A DNA stretch of 6,990 nt from Chromatiales bacterium. GTDB lineage: Bacteria > Pseudomonadota > Gammaproteobacteria > JACCYU01. Positions 1-6,850 of this stretch are shown here, piece by piece. Position 1 is the stretch's first letter. The number at the start of each line of letters is the position of its first letter. The DNA lies in NCBI GenBank assembly GCA_031177845.1, contig JAPSGG010000073.1, positions 1 to 6,990 on the forward strand, in the 5' to 3' direction. Under the pieces are notes generated by a model. The model had not been told where the DNA came from. It worked only from the letters and a program-made list of their open reading frames with translations, and did not search any database. The position numbers and the translations under genes are program-made.

Positions 1-135
1 GCCACGCACTAATTTAATGCGGCCAGCAGCGCGGTCCAATGGACTCTGAACTTGCGCTGGTTAGAGACCAGATAATAACCGCAAATGCGCTGCGATGCTC
101 GCAGGTTTTTCAGGCCGTGACATGGGCTTACCAGA

Positions 136-154
136 CGTCAGCTGGCGACTGACG
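136..154 (-). terminator. hairpin downstream of the 191-763 gene, weak terminator candidate
   Basis: Arms CGTCAG (136-141) and CTGACG (149-154) form a perfect 6-bp stem around a 7-base loop. It lies 37-55 bases beyond the stop codon of the minus-strand gene. No T-rich tract follows in the minus direction, so intrinsic termination is doubtful. It could equally be a chance repeat. Confidence 0.2.
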
Positions 155-190
155 AAGGCCCTGGCAGTGCTGTGAATAGCGCTGAGGAAA

Positions 191-763
191 TTATTGACGT
201 CGGCCGCTGGTCGGAATGATGACTGGCTGCGCAGCGGTGTGGCGGCGCAAGCTCATCAGGGCGCGCTCGCTACCCGTCTCCTGCCACAGATCGATGGCTT
301 CCATAGGCGACAGGCCCGCCGCGTCCTGCAGCTCGCGCATGCTCTGCAGCACATCCATTAACATTACGAACGCGGACGACAGGTCGCCGTACAGTCGTGC
401 ATTGGACTGATTGAGGGCCTCCGCCAGTTGCTGGTAAGCGCCACGGCCCATCTGGACGAAGTAGCTGATGCGCACCCGCCGCTTGCGGGCAATGTGCGGG
501 AATAGCCCCGCGAATAGCAGGCAATGGTCGCCGACATCGCGCAGGCGGTCATGACGAATGCGTCCCACGGCCGCCAGGCTGTGTAGATATTCGAGCGCCA
601 TCACGCGCTCGAGCGCGTCCGTCTGTTCGCAATAGCGCGCCAGCAGAAAAACCAAGTAGCTCTCCAGCTCCTCATCCAACGTGCGGGATGCGTTGCTTGA
701 GGCGTCCTGCACTAGACGTTGCCACTGCGCGGTGGCGGTGGGTTCGAGAATGAGTCCGCTCAT
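191..763 (-). CDS. conserved hypothetical protein, 190 aa, helical, function unknown
   Basis: A 190-residue protein I cannot assign to a named function. It has no signal peptide and no convincing membrane span, so it is probably cytoplasmic. It looks mostly alpha-helical: an acidic N-terminal helix region (LDEELESYLVFLLARY, about residues 29-44), then a central block (about 75-115) with RDVGDHCLLFAGLFP followed by a basic stretch IARKRRVRISYFVQMGRGAY. A third helical region with MLMDVLQSMREL (about 134-145) follows, and near the C-terminus a segment of the type DLWQETGSERAL. The composition is balanced and unlike a shadow frame, and I recall similar uncharacterised proteins in gammaproteobacteria (memory, not checked). 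The ATG start at 763 is supported by GGAG (complement of 771-774) seven bases upstream; the stop is TAA. It is transcribed away from the glyQ block and has no visible operon partner in the window. Confidence 0.8.
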   Translation of the reverse strand: MSGLILEPTATAQWQRLVQDASSNASRTLDEELESYLVFLLARYCEQTDALERVMALEYLHSLAAVGRIRHDRLRDVGDHCLLFAGLFPHIARKRRVRISYFVQMGRGAYQQLAEALNQSNARLYGDLSSAFVMLMDVLQSMRELQDAAGLSPMEAIDLWQETGSERALMSLRRHTAAQPVIIPTSGRRQ

Positions 764-770
764 AATGCTG

Positions 771-774
771 CTCC
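771..774 (-). promoter_or_regulatory. ribosome binding site of the 191-763 gene
   Basis: The plus strand reads CTCC, so the minus-strand message reads GGAG, separated by seven bases from the ATG at 763. This is good Shine-Dalgarno geometry. It decides the start for the 190-residue protein. Confidence 0.6.
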
Positions 775-873
775 GCTCGTATGCCCGCGAATCTATTCAG
801 CATTTTCTGTGCCGACCGATGCGTGTCATGGTCGTTGACGGCGCCTCCAGCGTCTTGCGGCGTACGTGTCTTC

Positions 874-901
874 TTTACACCTTCCTGTGACCTAAGGTCA
901 T
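874..901 (-). promoter_or_regulatory. possible sigma70-type promoter for the 191-763 gene
   Basis: Read on the minus strand, ATGACC (complement of 896-901) resembles a -35 box and TGTAAA (complement of 874-879) a -10 box, with a 16-base spacer. Each matches consensus at four of six positions. Transcription would start near 867, giving a leader of about 100 bases. The 888-900 palindrome overlaps the -35/spacer region. This is a pattern match only. Confidence 0.25.
888..900. promoter_or_regulatory. 13-bp palindrome TGACCT-A-AGGTCA, possible operator
   Basis: Two perfect 6-base arms, TGACCT and AGGTCA, flank one central A. Its size and symmetry suit a dimeric regulator, and it overlaps the possible leftward promoter, a location expected of an operator. 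There is no second copy in the window and no regulator gene nearby to pair with it, so the assignment is inference. Confidence 0.3.
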
Positions 902-1273
902 CACCCGGTGCTTTGGCTCGAAACGGCGCCGCAACGATTCGGTCGTACCGGCACGGATGCTGTCAACAGTCTCTCGCTATTAGAATGCCATGGCTTTGAA
1001 GGGTTGCCCATATTTGTCAGGTTATGCCCATTTATGCTCATGCCGCCGCGCTAAACCGCATGGGTCATCGCGACTTGAGATAAGGGTAAAAGCTGGCGGG
1101 TAATCACTAACCATATGTTTTTAATGAACTCACTCAGGCGATTCCCAGTTGATCTGTCCACTGGCATAGAGCTTGCGTTTGCTCTACGCGAGAGCGCCCG
1201 AGTATCGAAGGACCAATCAAAGCCCCTCGGGGATGTACTCCGGACGGTTGGACCCCCTACAAGGATGGCGAGT

Positions 1274-1462
1274 ATGGATACCAATATGGAATTGTTCGTT
1301 GCTATGTACCTCATTTGGGTAGTCGCCGCGCTAGGGGCTTCCATCTGGATATCCGAAGGCCCCTTGCGCAAGTACAGAGCGAACCAAGAGCTTATCGCGA
1401 ATAGGGAAGAGTTGGACTCTCCTGCAGGCGACGACAGTCAATCAGCGATGCACAGGGCGTAA
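1274..1462 (+). CDS. possible small single-pass membrane protein, 62 aa
   Basis: Hypothetical. Starting at ATG 1274 the frame encodes 62 residues: a short MDTNM leader, one hydrophobic span (about residues 6-27, LFVAMYLIWVVAALGASIWI), then a basic/polar tail with PLRKYRANQ and an acidic C-terminus. Basic residues directly after the span suggest the C-terminus is cytoplasmic. The start is chosen because AAGGA at 1261-1265 sits eight bases upstream. The same frame is open back to an ATG at 1115 (115 residues), but that extension has no visible ribosome binding site and no recognisable content. An ATG at 1265 lies inside the putative ribosome binding site. No homologue is recognised and it stands alone in a gene-poor region, so it may be a chance frame. 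Confidence 0.25.
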   Translation: MDTNMELFVAMYLIWVVAALGASIWISEGPLRKYRANQELIANREELDSPAGDDSQSAMHRA

Positions 1463-1527
1463 TGCCTGGCCGCGTGATACGCCGAGTTGGCAGCGCGCGG
1501 GAATGCGCGAAATTCGAAACCAAGTTA

Positions 1528-1545
1528 GCCGGCTGGGATGCCGGC
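1528..1545. repeat. inverted repeat GCCGGC-N6-GCCGGC
   Basis: Identical self-complementary arms GCCGGC at 1528-1533 and 1540-1545 around TGGGAT. They can pair as a 6-bp GC-only hairpin. No T tract follows on either strand. In GC-rich DNA such a repeat may arise by chance. Confidence 0.35.
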
Positions 1546-1568
1546 GACGCAGGGAGCGTATCGACAGG

Positions 1569-1655
1569 GACGTCACTTATCTCTATGCGGCTGCGGGCCA
1601 GCCGTTGAAGACGGTCGGCTCCGTCCACGGCTGCGCCGCAGCATTTCACAAATGC
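1569..1655 (+). pseudogene. possible decayed IS6-family transposase fragment
   Basis: In one plus-strand frame the residues TYLYAAAGQPLKTVGS followed by AAAFHK resemble the region after the first catalytic Asp of IS6-type DDE transposases, remembered as roughly TYLYRAVDxxGKTVDxxL...AAAxxFxxKA. The spacing TYLY-seven residues-KTV is conserved. A stop codon follows at 1656, and the expected WRxDET block is absent upstream in this frame, although the DNA before it (about 1546-1575) could be read as a frameshifted version. No terminal inverted repeats or target duplication were identified. This is a resemblance from memory over fewer than 30 residues and could be chance. Confidence 0.2.
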
Positions 1656-1839
1656 TAGAGCGCTTGAAGGATGAAGCGATCCGCGAACATGCGCCCTGGC
1701 GAGATGAGCGGAAAATGGGCCCAGATGCAGCGGATGCAGACGGCCCGCTGCAGTGCCGTCGCGCCAAGCAGGCGCGCCACGGGTGAGGCGGATCCACAGA
1801 AGGCCTTGGCGTCATTCCCGCTGAACGGGCTTTGCATGG

Positions 1840-1863
1840 GTTGGCTGCCCAAGGGCAGCCAAC
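1840..1863. repeat. perfect palindrome, 11-bp arms with AA centre
   Basis: Arm GTTGGCTGCCC (1840-1850) is exactly complementary to 1853-1863, separated only by AA. As RNA or single-stranded DNA this gives about ten base pairs capped by a four-base loop. A second short pairing, CATGG (1835-1839) with CCATG (1869-1873), could extend it past a 5-base bulge. No T run follows on either strand, so it is not a standard intrinsic terminator. It is the strongest inverted repeat I see in the window and lies about 320 bases upstream of glyQ. Confidence 0.7.
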
Positions 1864-2122
1864 GGCCTCCATGGATGATGGCCCCCGAGCCGCCAGCACA
1901 GCGGAACTGCATAGCGCCGAATGGGCCTTTTTAGCGTCCTGCAACAAATCCGGCTCTCAAGAGGGAACTGTTGACAGGTAAGTCGGCCGGCAGGGATGGG
2001 CACTGCGACAGGGAAGATGATCCTTTTTCGCAGCGAGAAGACGCGGATCGCATGCTTTAGCCCGCATCAATCCCTCCATCATCAGTGACGTTAGGGCAAC
2101 GTCGGGCCGCGGTCAGATCGGG

Positions 2123-2151
2123 TGGTCGTAGGCCGGTCGCGCCGTTATACT
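2123..2151 (+). promoter_or_regulatory. likely glyQ promoter
   Basis: TATACT at 2146-2151 is a good -10 hexamer (five of six). Seventeen bases upstream TGGTCG (2123-2128) is only a weak -35 match. Transcription would begin near 2158, leaving a leader of only about 22 bases before the GTG start at 2180. No T-box, riboswitch or attenuator would fit in that leader. Confidence 0.4.
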
Positions 2152-2179
2152 TGCGTGTTCATTCTGCGGTTATCAGCGC

Positions 2180-3109
2180 GTGACGCGGCAAGAATTTAGC
2201 AGCCCCAGTACCTTCCAGAACCTGATCCTGGCGTTACAGCACTACTGGGCCCAGCAAGGCTGCGTGGTGTTACAGCCCTATGACATGGAGGTGGGTGCTG
2301 GCACCTTTCATCCGGCCACGTTTTTGCGCGCGATTGGACCAGAGCCATGGCGCGCTGCGTACGTGCAGCCTTCAAGACGTCCTACCGACGGACGCTACGG
2401 CGATAACCCCAATCGGTTGCAGCATTACTATCAATTCCAGGTCATCCTGAAGCCTTCGCCGCTCGAGATTCAGAACCTTTATCTGAATTCGCTCTGCGCG
2501 CTTGGATTTGACCCGCTGGTGCACGATATCCGCTTTGTAGAAGACGATTGGGAGTCTCCGACGCTCGGCGCCTGGGGTCTGGGTTGGGAGGTATGGCTCA
2601 ACGGCATGGAGGTCACCCAGTTTACCTATTTTCAGCAGGTCGGCGGATTGGACTGCCGGCCGGTCAGTGGTGAGATCACCTATGGTCTGGAACGCATCGC
2701 CATGTACCTGCAGGATGTGGGAAGCGTCTTCGACCTGGTATGGACCGAAGGCCCACAAGGGGCTGTGACCTACGGTGATGTCTTTCATCAGAACGAGGTG
2801 GAACAATCGGCGTACAACTTCGAACAAGCAGATACCACGGCCTTGTTTGCCTGGTTTGATACCTGCGAGCGCGAAAGCCGGCGCCTGATCGAGGCTGGCC
2901 TGCCGTTACCCGCTTACGAGCAGACGCTCAAAGCCTCACACACCTTTAACCTGCTGGATGCGCGCCACGCTCTCTCGGTGCCTGAACGCCAGCGCTACAT
3001 CCTGCGGGTGAGGACGCTGGCGCGCGCGGTAGCATCAGTCTATTACCAAGCGCGCGAGGCGTTGGGATTTCCGCTGCTGTCAGCAATGACGCAAACCGCG
3101 GATGCCTGA
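2180..3109 (+). CDS. glyQ: glycyl-tRNA synthetase alpha subunit
   Basis: Catalytic alpha subunit of the alpha2beta2 glycyl-tRNA synthetase, a cytoplasmic class II enzyme that activates glycine with ATP and charges tRNA-Gly together with GlyS. At 309 residues it matches the family size (about 300) and aligns from end to end by eye with known GlyQ. Signatures: [17 protein letters not shown] (12-28); [19 protein letters not shown] (32-50); the motif 2 region [14 protein letters not shown] then [13 protein letters not shown] (61-88); [19 protein letters not shown] (130-148); the motif 3 region [12 protein letters not shown] (165-176); [11 protein letters not shown] (200-210); and SFNLLDAR-like [13 protein letters not shown] (254-266). 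The start must be the GTG at 2180: no ATG, GTG or TTG lies between it and the in-frame stop at 2129, and the next Met (residue 36) is inside the conserved core. No clear Shine-Dalgarno precedes it. The 3' end overlaps glyS by 8 bases, implying coupled synthesis. Confidence 0.97.
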   Translation: MTRQEFSSPSTFQNLILALQHYWAQQGCVVLQPYDMEVGAGTFHPATFLRAIGPEPWRAAYVQPSRRPTDGRYGDNPNRLQHYYQFQVILKPSPLEIQNLYLNSLCALGFDPLVHDIRFVEDDWESPTLGAWGLGWEVWLNGMEVTQFTYFQQVGGLDCRPVSGEITYGLERIAMYLQDVGSVFDLVWTEGPQGAVTYGDVFHQNEVEQSAYNFEQADTTALFAWFDTCERESRRLIEAGLPLPAYEQTLKASHTFNLLDARHALSVPERQRYILRVRTLARAVASVYYQAREALGFPLLSAMTQTADA

Positions 3110-5174
3110 GCGAAGAGATTTACTCGTCGAGATCGGCACTGAGGAGTTGCCACCGCGCGCGCTCCCGGAGCTATCCAATGTATTTGCCGAGATGCTGAGC
3201 GGCGAATTGGCGGGCGCCGGCCTTAGCTACGGCGTCGTTCAGCGATTCGCCACGCCACGGCGACTGGCAGTGCTGATCGCAGATCTTGCGGAACGGCAAC
3301 CAGACCAGGTCATCGAACGCAAGGGGCCGCCGGTAGCCTCGGCATTTGACGATATGGGCAATCCGAGTGCGGCGGCACAGGGCTTTGCCAGGTCCTGTGG
3401 GGTAGGTGTGGAGTCGCTGCAGACCGTCGAGACCGACAAGGGCACCTGGCTTTATTACCGTCTCACCCGACCAGGAGAAGACACGCGGCGGCTGCTACCC
3501 GCAATGGTCAATAATGCGTTAGCCAGGCTTCCCATTCCTAAACGCATGCGCTGGGGCGCGGGAGAGACAGAATTCGTGCGCCCAGTGCATTGGGTCGTGC
3601 TGCTGTTCGGTCACGAAGTCATTGATACCGAAATACTAGGAATCAGAACGGGACGTGAGACGCGCGGGCATCGGTTCCACCACCCGCAGGCTCTGACTAT
3701 CGCCGCACCGGGGGAATACGGGGCACTGCTCGAAAGCGAGGGCAAAGTCGTAGCGGATTTCGCGGCGCGGCGCAACCGCATCCGGCAGCAGGTGCAACAC
3801 GCGGCAGTGGCCCTGGGGGGCGAGGCGCGCATCGATGAGGCCTTGCTTGATGAAGTAACGGCGCTCGTGGAATGGCCGCAGGCGCTGGCAGGCAACTTCG
3901 ACGCGACGTTTCTCGATATACCGCCTGAAGTCCTGACCACGACCATGCAGGGTAACCAGCGGTATTTCCCCATTGTGTCGCGCGAAGGATGTCTCTTGCC
4001 GCACTTCATCGCCATTAGCAACATCCAGAGCGCGCAGCCGGATGCAGTGCGTGCCGGCAATGAGCGCGTCATCCGGCCGCGGTTTATCGATGCCGCGTTT
4101 TTCTGGCAGCAGGACCGTAAGACACGCCTTGCAAGCCGTCGGGATGCATTGAAGGCGATGGTCTTTCAGGAGCGGCTCGGCAGCCTGTTCGACAAGACCG
4201 AGCGGGTCGAGCAGCTTGCGGCCTTCGTGGCCAGCGAAATTTCTGCCGATGTGGCGCACGCGCGCCGCGCCGCGGCGCTGTCCAAGTGCGATCTGGTCAC
4301 CGATTTGGTATTCGAGTTCCCAAACCTTCAAGGCGTCATGGGCCGGTATTACGCCGCCGGCGATGGTGAGCCGGAGGCAGTCGCGGTCGCGCTGGACGAA
4401 CAATACATGCCGCGACATGCCGGCGACGGGCTGCCGCGCACCGGCGTCGGGCAGGCGCTCGCGCTGGCGGAGCGGATCGACACTCTGGTTGGGATCTTTG
4501 CGATCGGGCACCGGCCAACCGGTGAGAAGGATCCATTCGGACTGCGCCGCGCGGCAGTAGGCGTGCTGCGCATTATCATCGAGCGCGAATTGCCTCTCGA
4601 TTTGGAGGCGATGTTAAGTCATGCGGCCACCGGCCTAGCGGGAAAAATCGATGCCACGGCGGTCGTGCCAGAGGTATTTGACTACATCATGGAGCGTCTA
4701 AGAACTTACTATTCCGATCGTGGCATCGCGCCCGATGTTATCAATGCCGTCATGGCGCGCCGGCCTACGCGCCCGTTGGATTTCGACCGTCGGGTGCGCG
4801 CGGTGCAAGCCTTTCGACAACTGCCCGAGGCCGATAGTCTGGCGAGCGCCAACAAACGCATCGCCAATATCCTCAAGCAAGCCGGCGCACTTGGGCCGAT
4901 ACAGATCGACGAGCGGCTGCTACGGGATGCCCCCGAGCGGGAGTTATACCGACACGTGGAAACGCTCAGTCGAGAAGTCGAGCCTCTGTTCGAGGAAGGC
5001 CGATATCAACCCGCGCTCGCCAAACTTGCGGCCTTGCGCCAACCGGTCGATCGCTTTTTCGACGAGGTGCTGGTGATGGCCGAGGATGAGAAGCTCAAGG
5101 ACAATCGCATCGCACTGCTCAATCGTTTGAGCAGCCTCTTTCTGCGCGCAGCCGATCTTTCGCGCTTGCAGTGA
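3102..5174 (+). CDS. glyS: glycyl-tRNA synthetase beta subunit
   Basis: Beta subunit of the bacterial glycyl-tRNA synthetase, responsible for tRNA binding and anticodon recognition while GlyQ supplies the catalytic site. Its 690 residues match the usual length (about 690). Signatures in order: the N-terminal [15 protein letters not shown] (7-21); [12 protein letters not shown] (48-59); [19 protein letters not shown] (146-164); GHRFHHP (189-195); ALVEWPQ (254-260); [10 protein letters not shown] (281-290); [17 protein letters not shown] (319-335); an HD-superfamily-like helical region with [20 protein letters not shown] (395-414); [17 protein letters not shown] (469-485); and a C-terminal anticodon-binding-type helical domain ending [18 protein letters not shown] (652-669). 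The ATG at 3102 lies inside the last codons of glyQ, so translation is probably coupled. No frameshift or missing block was noticed. Confidence 0.97.
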   Translation: MPERRDLLVEIGTEELPPRALPELSNVFAEMLSGELAGAGLSYGVVQRFATPRRLAVLIADLAERQPDQVIERKGPPVASAFDDMGNPSAAAQGFARSCGVGVESLQTVETDKGTWLYYRLTRPGEDTRRLLPAMVNNALARLPIPKRMRWGAGETEFVRPVHWVVLLFGHEVIDTEILGIRTGRETRGHRFHHPQALTIAAPGEYGALLESEGKVVADFAARRNRIRQQVQHAAVALGGEARIDEALLDEVTALVEWPQALAGNFDATFLDIPPEVLTTTMQGNQRYFPIVSREGCLLPHFIAISNIQSAQPDAVRAGNERVIRPRFIDAAFFWQQDRKTRLASRRDALKAMVFQERLGSLFDKTERVEQLAAFVASEISADVAHARRAAALSKCDLVTDLVFEFPNLQGVMGRYYAAGDGEPEAVAVALDEQYMPRHAGDGLPRTGVGQALALAERIDTLVGIFAIGHRPTGEKDPFGLRRAAVGVLRIIIERELPLDLEAMLSHAATGLAGKIDATAVVPEVFDYIMERLRTYYSDRGIAPDVINAVMARRPTRPLDFDRRVRAVQAFRQLPEADSLASANKRIANILKQAGALGPIQIDERLLRDAPERELYRHVETLSREVEPLFEEGRYQPALAKLAALRQPVDRFFDEVLVMAEDEKLKDNRIALLNRLSSLFLRAADLSRLQ

Positions 5175-5308
5175 AGCTGGTCGTTCGGCGTGAGCCGAGG
5201 CAAACCCCAGATAGGATTCCGGGCTGGCTGCGCTAAAGATGTGAGGAAAGACTGCGATAAACTCGGCCGGTAGAGCCGGATGGATCGAGCCAGAGCAAGA
5301 AACTCGGT

Positions 5309-5851
5309 ATGAAGCTCATCATCCTGGACCGCGACGGCGTGATCAATCACGACAGTCCAAACTACATCAAATCCCCTGACGAATGGCGCCCTATGACCGG
5401 TAGCCTGGAAGCCATCGCCCAGCTCAATCGGGCAGGTTACCGAGTCGTCGTGGCCAGCAATCAATCGGGCATCGCACGCGGTCTATATGATCTTAATGCG
5501 CTAGACGCCATGCACCGCAAGATGAACGCACTGCTGGCTCCGCTCGGTGGGCGCATAGAAGCGATCTTCTTCTGTCCGCACGGGCCGGAGGCAAATTGTG
5601 CCTGTCGCAAACCCAAGCCCGGATTGTTCCAGCAAATCGCCGAGCGCCTGAACGTAAGTCTCGCAGGGGTGCCCGCGGTGGGCGACTCGCTGCGCGACAT
5701 TCAGGCGGCGCTGGCGGCCGGCGCCAAACCCGTGCTGGTGCGTACCGGCAAGGGCGAGGAGGCTTTGAAGTCAGGGCAACTGCCGATGGGCGTTCCCGTC
5801 TTTAACGACCTCGCTGCGGTGGCCAGCTATCTAGCAGGAGAAGACTGCTAG
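5309..5851 (+). CDS. gmhB: D-glycero-D-manno-heptose-1,7-bisphosphate 7-phosphatase
   Basis: Cytoplasmic HAD-superfamily phosphatase that removes the 7-phosphate of heptose 1,7-bisphosphate on the route to ADP-heptose for the LPS inner core. Visible features of the 180-residue protein: HAD motif I DRDGVIN (7-13, nucleophile Asp7 and acid/base Asp9); motif II ASNQSG (49-54); the zinc-binding set C89-P-H91 and C97-A-C99; the motif III region RKPKPG (100-105); motif IV GDSLRD (125-130). All catalytic and zinc residues are present. The loop between the zinc ligand pairs is only a few residues, shorter than in the E. coli enzyme as I recall it; short loops are common in other proteobacterial GmhB. 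The ATG places the first strand directly before motif I, as in the family, although no strong Shine-Dalgarno precedes it. A 134-base gap separates it from glyS. Its stop is 4 bases before the next gene. Confidence 0.95.
   Translation: MKLIILDRDGVINHDSPNYIKSPDEWRPMTGSLEAIAQLNRAGYRVVVASNQSGIARGLYDLNALDAMHRKMNALLAPLGGRIEAIFFCPHGPEANCACRKPKPGLFQQIAERLNVSLAGVPAVGDSLRDIQAALAAGAKPVLVRTGKGEEALKSGQLPMGVPVFNDLAAVASYLAGEDC
5831..5851 (+). repeat. inverted repeat spanning the gmhB stop codon
   Basis: CTAGCAG (5831-5837) and CTGCTAG (5845-5851) are perfect 7-base complements around GAGAAGA. The right arm contains the gmhB TAG stop. The only Shine-Dalgarno-like AGGAG upstream of the acyltransferase (5836-5840) straddles the left arm and loop, 15 bases before the ATG at 5856. 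Folding would leave four bases between stem and ATG, so the hairpin may affect translation coupling. That role is inference. Confidence 0.5.
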
Positions 5852-5855
5852 ACCG

Positions 5856-6626
5856 ATGGCGCACACATCTTCAGCGAAGATCGTTCTCTACGCGCGCTCC
5901 TGCCTTTTCTTACTGCTTTTCGCAGCGTCGGTGGTGGTCTACGCCGCGGCAGGCTTGTTGGCCTTTCTGTTGCCGTTTCGGCAGCGTTATCGATTGATAA
6001 CGACCTGGGGCGACCTGAACGTCTGGTTGTGCGCGCGCATCTGCGGACTAGATTACCGCGTGGAGGGGCTGGAGAACCTCCCCGGCCGCCCGAGCGTCGT
6101 CATGGCCAGTCATCGATCGACCTGGGAGACGCTGGCGCTCAAAAAGTTTTTTCCGCCCCTCGCCTGGGTAGTCAAGCGCGAATTGCTATGGATTCCGTTC
6201 TTTGGCTGGGGCTTGGCAACAATCGAGCCGATCGCCATCAATCGCAACGCAGGTAAGAAGGCTTCAGAGCAGTTGATCGAACAAGGCCGCGCGCGGCTCG
6301 CCCGTGGGCGCTGGGTCCTGGTCTTTCCGGAAGGAACGCGTGTACTGCCTGGCGAGCATAAACGTTACAAACTGGGTGGCGCGCTTCTGGCTAGCGCCAC
6401 CGGCGCACCGGTGGTGCCGGTCACGCATAATTCGGGCGACTTCTGGCCGCGCCGCCAGCTCGTCAAGTATCCAGGGACAATCATGATCAGTATCGGCCCT
6501 GCCATCGATAGCCGCGGTAAATCACCGGATGCCATCAATGCGGAGGTCAAACGATGGATCGATGCGAAGGAAACCTGGATCAGAACTTCGAACCCAGGCC
6601 AGGCTGGACCTGGGCAAAGCAGGTAA
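5856..6626 (+). CDS. plsC: PlsC-like lysophospholipid/1-acylglycerol-3-phosphate acyltransferase
   Basis: Inner-membrane acyltransferase of the PlsC/LPLAT family (256 residues), expected to transfer a fatty acyl chain to lysophosphatidic acid or a related lipid. A hydrophobic N-terminal segment (about residues 13-40) should anchor it. Motifs: block I SHRSTWE (85-91; His86 catalytic); block II around GWGLATIEPIAINR (117-130), including the substrate-binding arginine; block III FPEGTR (157-162); block IV VPVTHNSG (187-194). Block I is HX4E rather than the HX4D of E. coli PlsC; as far as I recall this is normal in the proteobacterial clade that sits beside gmhB. The C-terminal tail (after about 245) is low in complexity and coincides with a hairpin in the DNA. 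The exact lipid substrate is not shown by sequence, and such genomes often carry several paralogues. It starts 4 bases after gmhB, so the two are almost certainly co-transcribed. Confidence 0.92.
   Translation: MAHTSSAKIVLYARSCLFLLLFAASVVVYAAAGLLAFLLPFRQRYRLITTWGDLNVWLCARICGLDYRVEGLENLPGRPSVVMASHRSTWETLALKKFFPPLAWVVKRELLWIPFFGWGLATIEPIAINRNAGKKASEQLIEQGRARLARGRWVLVFPEGTRVLPGEHKRYKLGGALLASATGAPVVPVTHNSGDFWPRRQLVKYPGTIMISIGPAIDSRGKSPDAINAEVKRWIDAKETWIRTSNPGQAGPGQSR
6593..6614 (+). terminator. GC-rich hairpin at the 3' end of plsC, possible terminator
   Basis: CCCAGG (6593-6598) pairs with CCTGGG (6609-6614), and the interior CCAGGCTGG can pair as well, giving a nearly continuous stem. It lies within the last codons of plsC. 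The following bases contain only a short TTCTT, not a true U tract, so termination would be inefficient or dependent on other factors. Confidence 0.3.
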
Positions 6627-6647
6627 TTCTTGGATCGCGGCAGTGAA

Positions 6648-6675
6648 TTGATAGAAGCAATCAGCGCGATAGAAA
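6648..6675 (+). promoter_or_regulatory. possible promoter for the b5-like gene
   Basis: TTGATA (6648-6653; four of six to the -35 consensus) is followed after 16 bases by TAGAAA (6670-6675; four of six to the -10 consensus). It lies in an AT-richer stretch in the 224-base gap between plsC and the next gene. It is a pattern match only. Confidence 0.3.
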
Positions 6676-6850
6676 ATAATCATTTCAAGTTAACGCCTTG
6701 TGGCGGTATAGTTCCAGGCTGTGGAATATCTGCAACGTGGATTCCGTGATGAGAGCCAATTCTGCGTCACTGATGTCGGTACCGGTGAAGAAAATGCCAG
6801 CGATCTTGGCCGAAACCGCAGTAGTTTCATCCGTTGAATACGGCCTCCTG

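Larger units (their letters stand above)
764..1273. other. non-coding or eroded stretch, no confident gene
   Basis: About 500 bases in which no frame on either strand looks like a recognised protein. It contains the ribosome binding site, a possible promoter and a palindrome for the leftward gene (771-901). Open frames of 70-106 codons exist (such as a minus-strand frame ending at 1051) but I recognise no family in them. A minus-strand peptide VITRQLLPLSQVAMTHAV just before the stop at 1051 has protein-like flavour and might be the end of a decayed gene, but I cannot name it. Confidence 0.5.
1463..2122. other. gene-poor stretch upstream of glyQ
   Basis: About 660 bases with no gene I can defend. 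Several overlapping open frames of 80-125 codons exist on both strands (for example plus 1671-1934 and minus 1573-1947), but they are rich in Arg, Ser, Pro and Cys in the way non-coding GC-rich DNA often is, and overlap each other. The stretch holds a possible transposase relic (1569-1655), a hairpin at 1528-1545 and a strong palindrome at 1840-1863. It may be the residue of decayed inserted DNA. Confidence 0.5.

Noticed and set aside
1840..1863. Integron attC site
   Set aside because: The arms begin GTT and end AAC, but the core GTTRRRY/RYYYAAC pattern fails at one position on each side, the pair is only 24 bases long, and no integrase or cassette is present.
1840..1890. Intrinsic terminator at the palindrome
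   Set aside because: No run of T follows the stem on either strand, and there is no confident upstream gene for it to end.
1573..1947. A 124-codon minus-strand frame and overlapping plus-strand frames of 82-87 codons
   Set aside because: They overlap one another, are rich in Arg, Ser, Cys and Pro, lack ribosome binding sites I trust, and resemble nothing I know.
2158..2179. T-box or glycine riboswitch controlling glyQS
   Set aside because: The predicted leader is about 22 bases, the organism looks Gram-negative, and no antiterminator or aptamer motifs are visible.
2372..2827. A 151-codon minus-strand open frame inside glyQ
   Set aside because: It is antisense to the most conserved part of GlyQ and has no family resemblance; it is a shadow frame.
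3636..4511. A 291-codon open frame on the minus strand inside glyS
   Set aside because: It lies wholly opposite the conserved glyS sequence and shows no recognisable domain. Long antisense frames are common opposite GC-rich genes.
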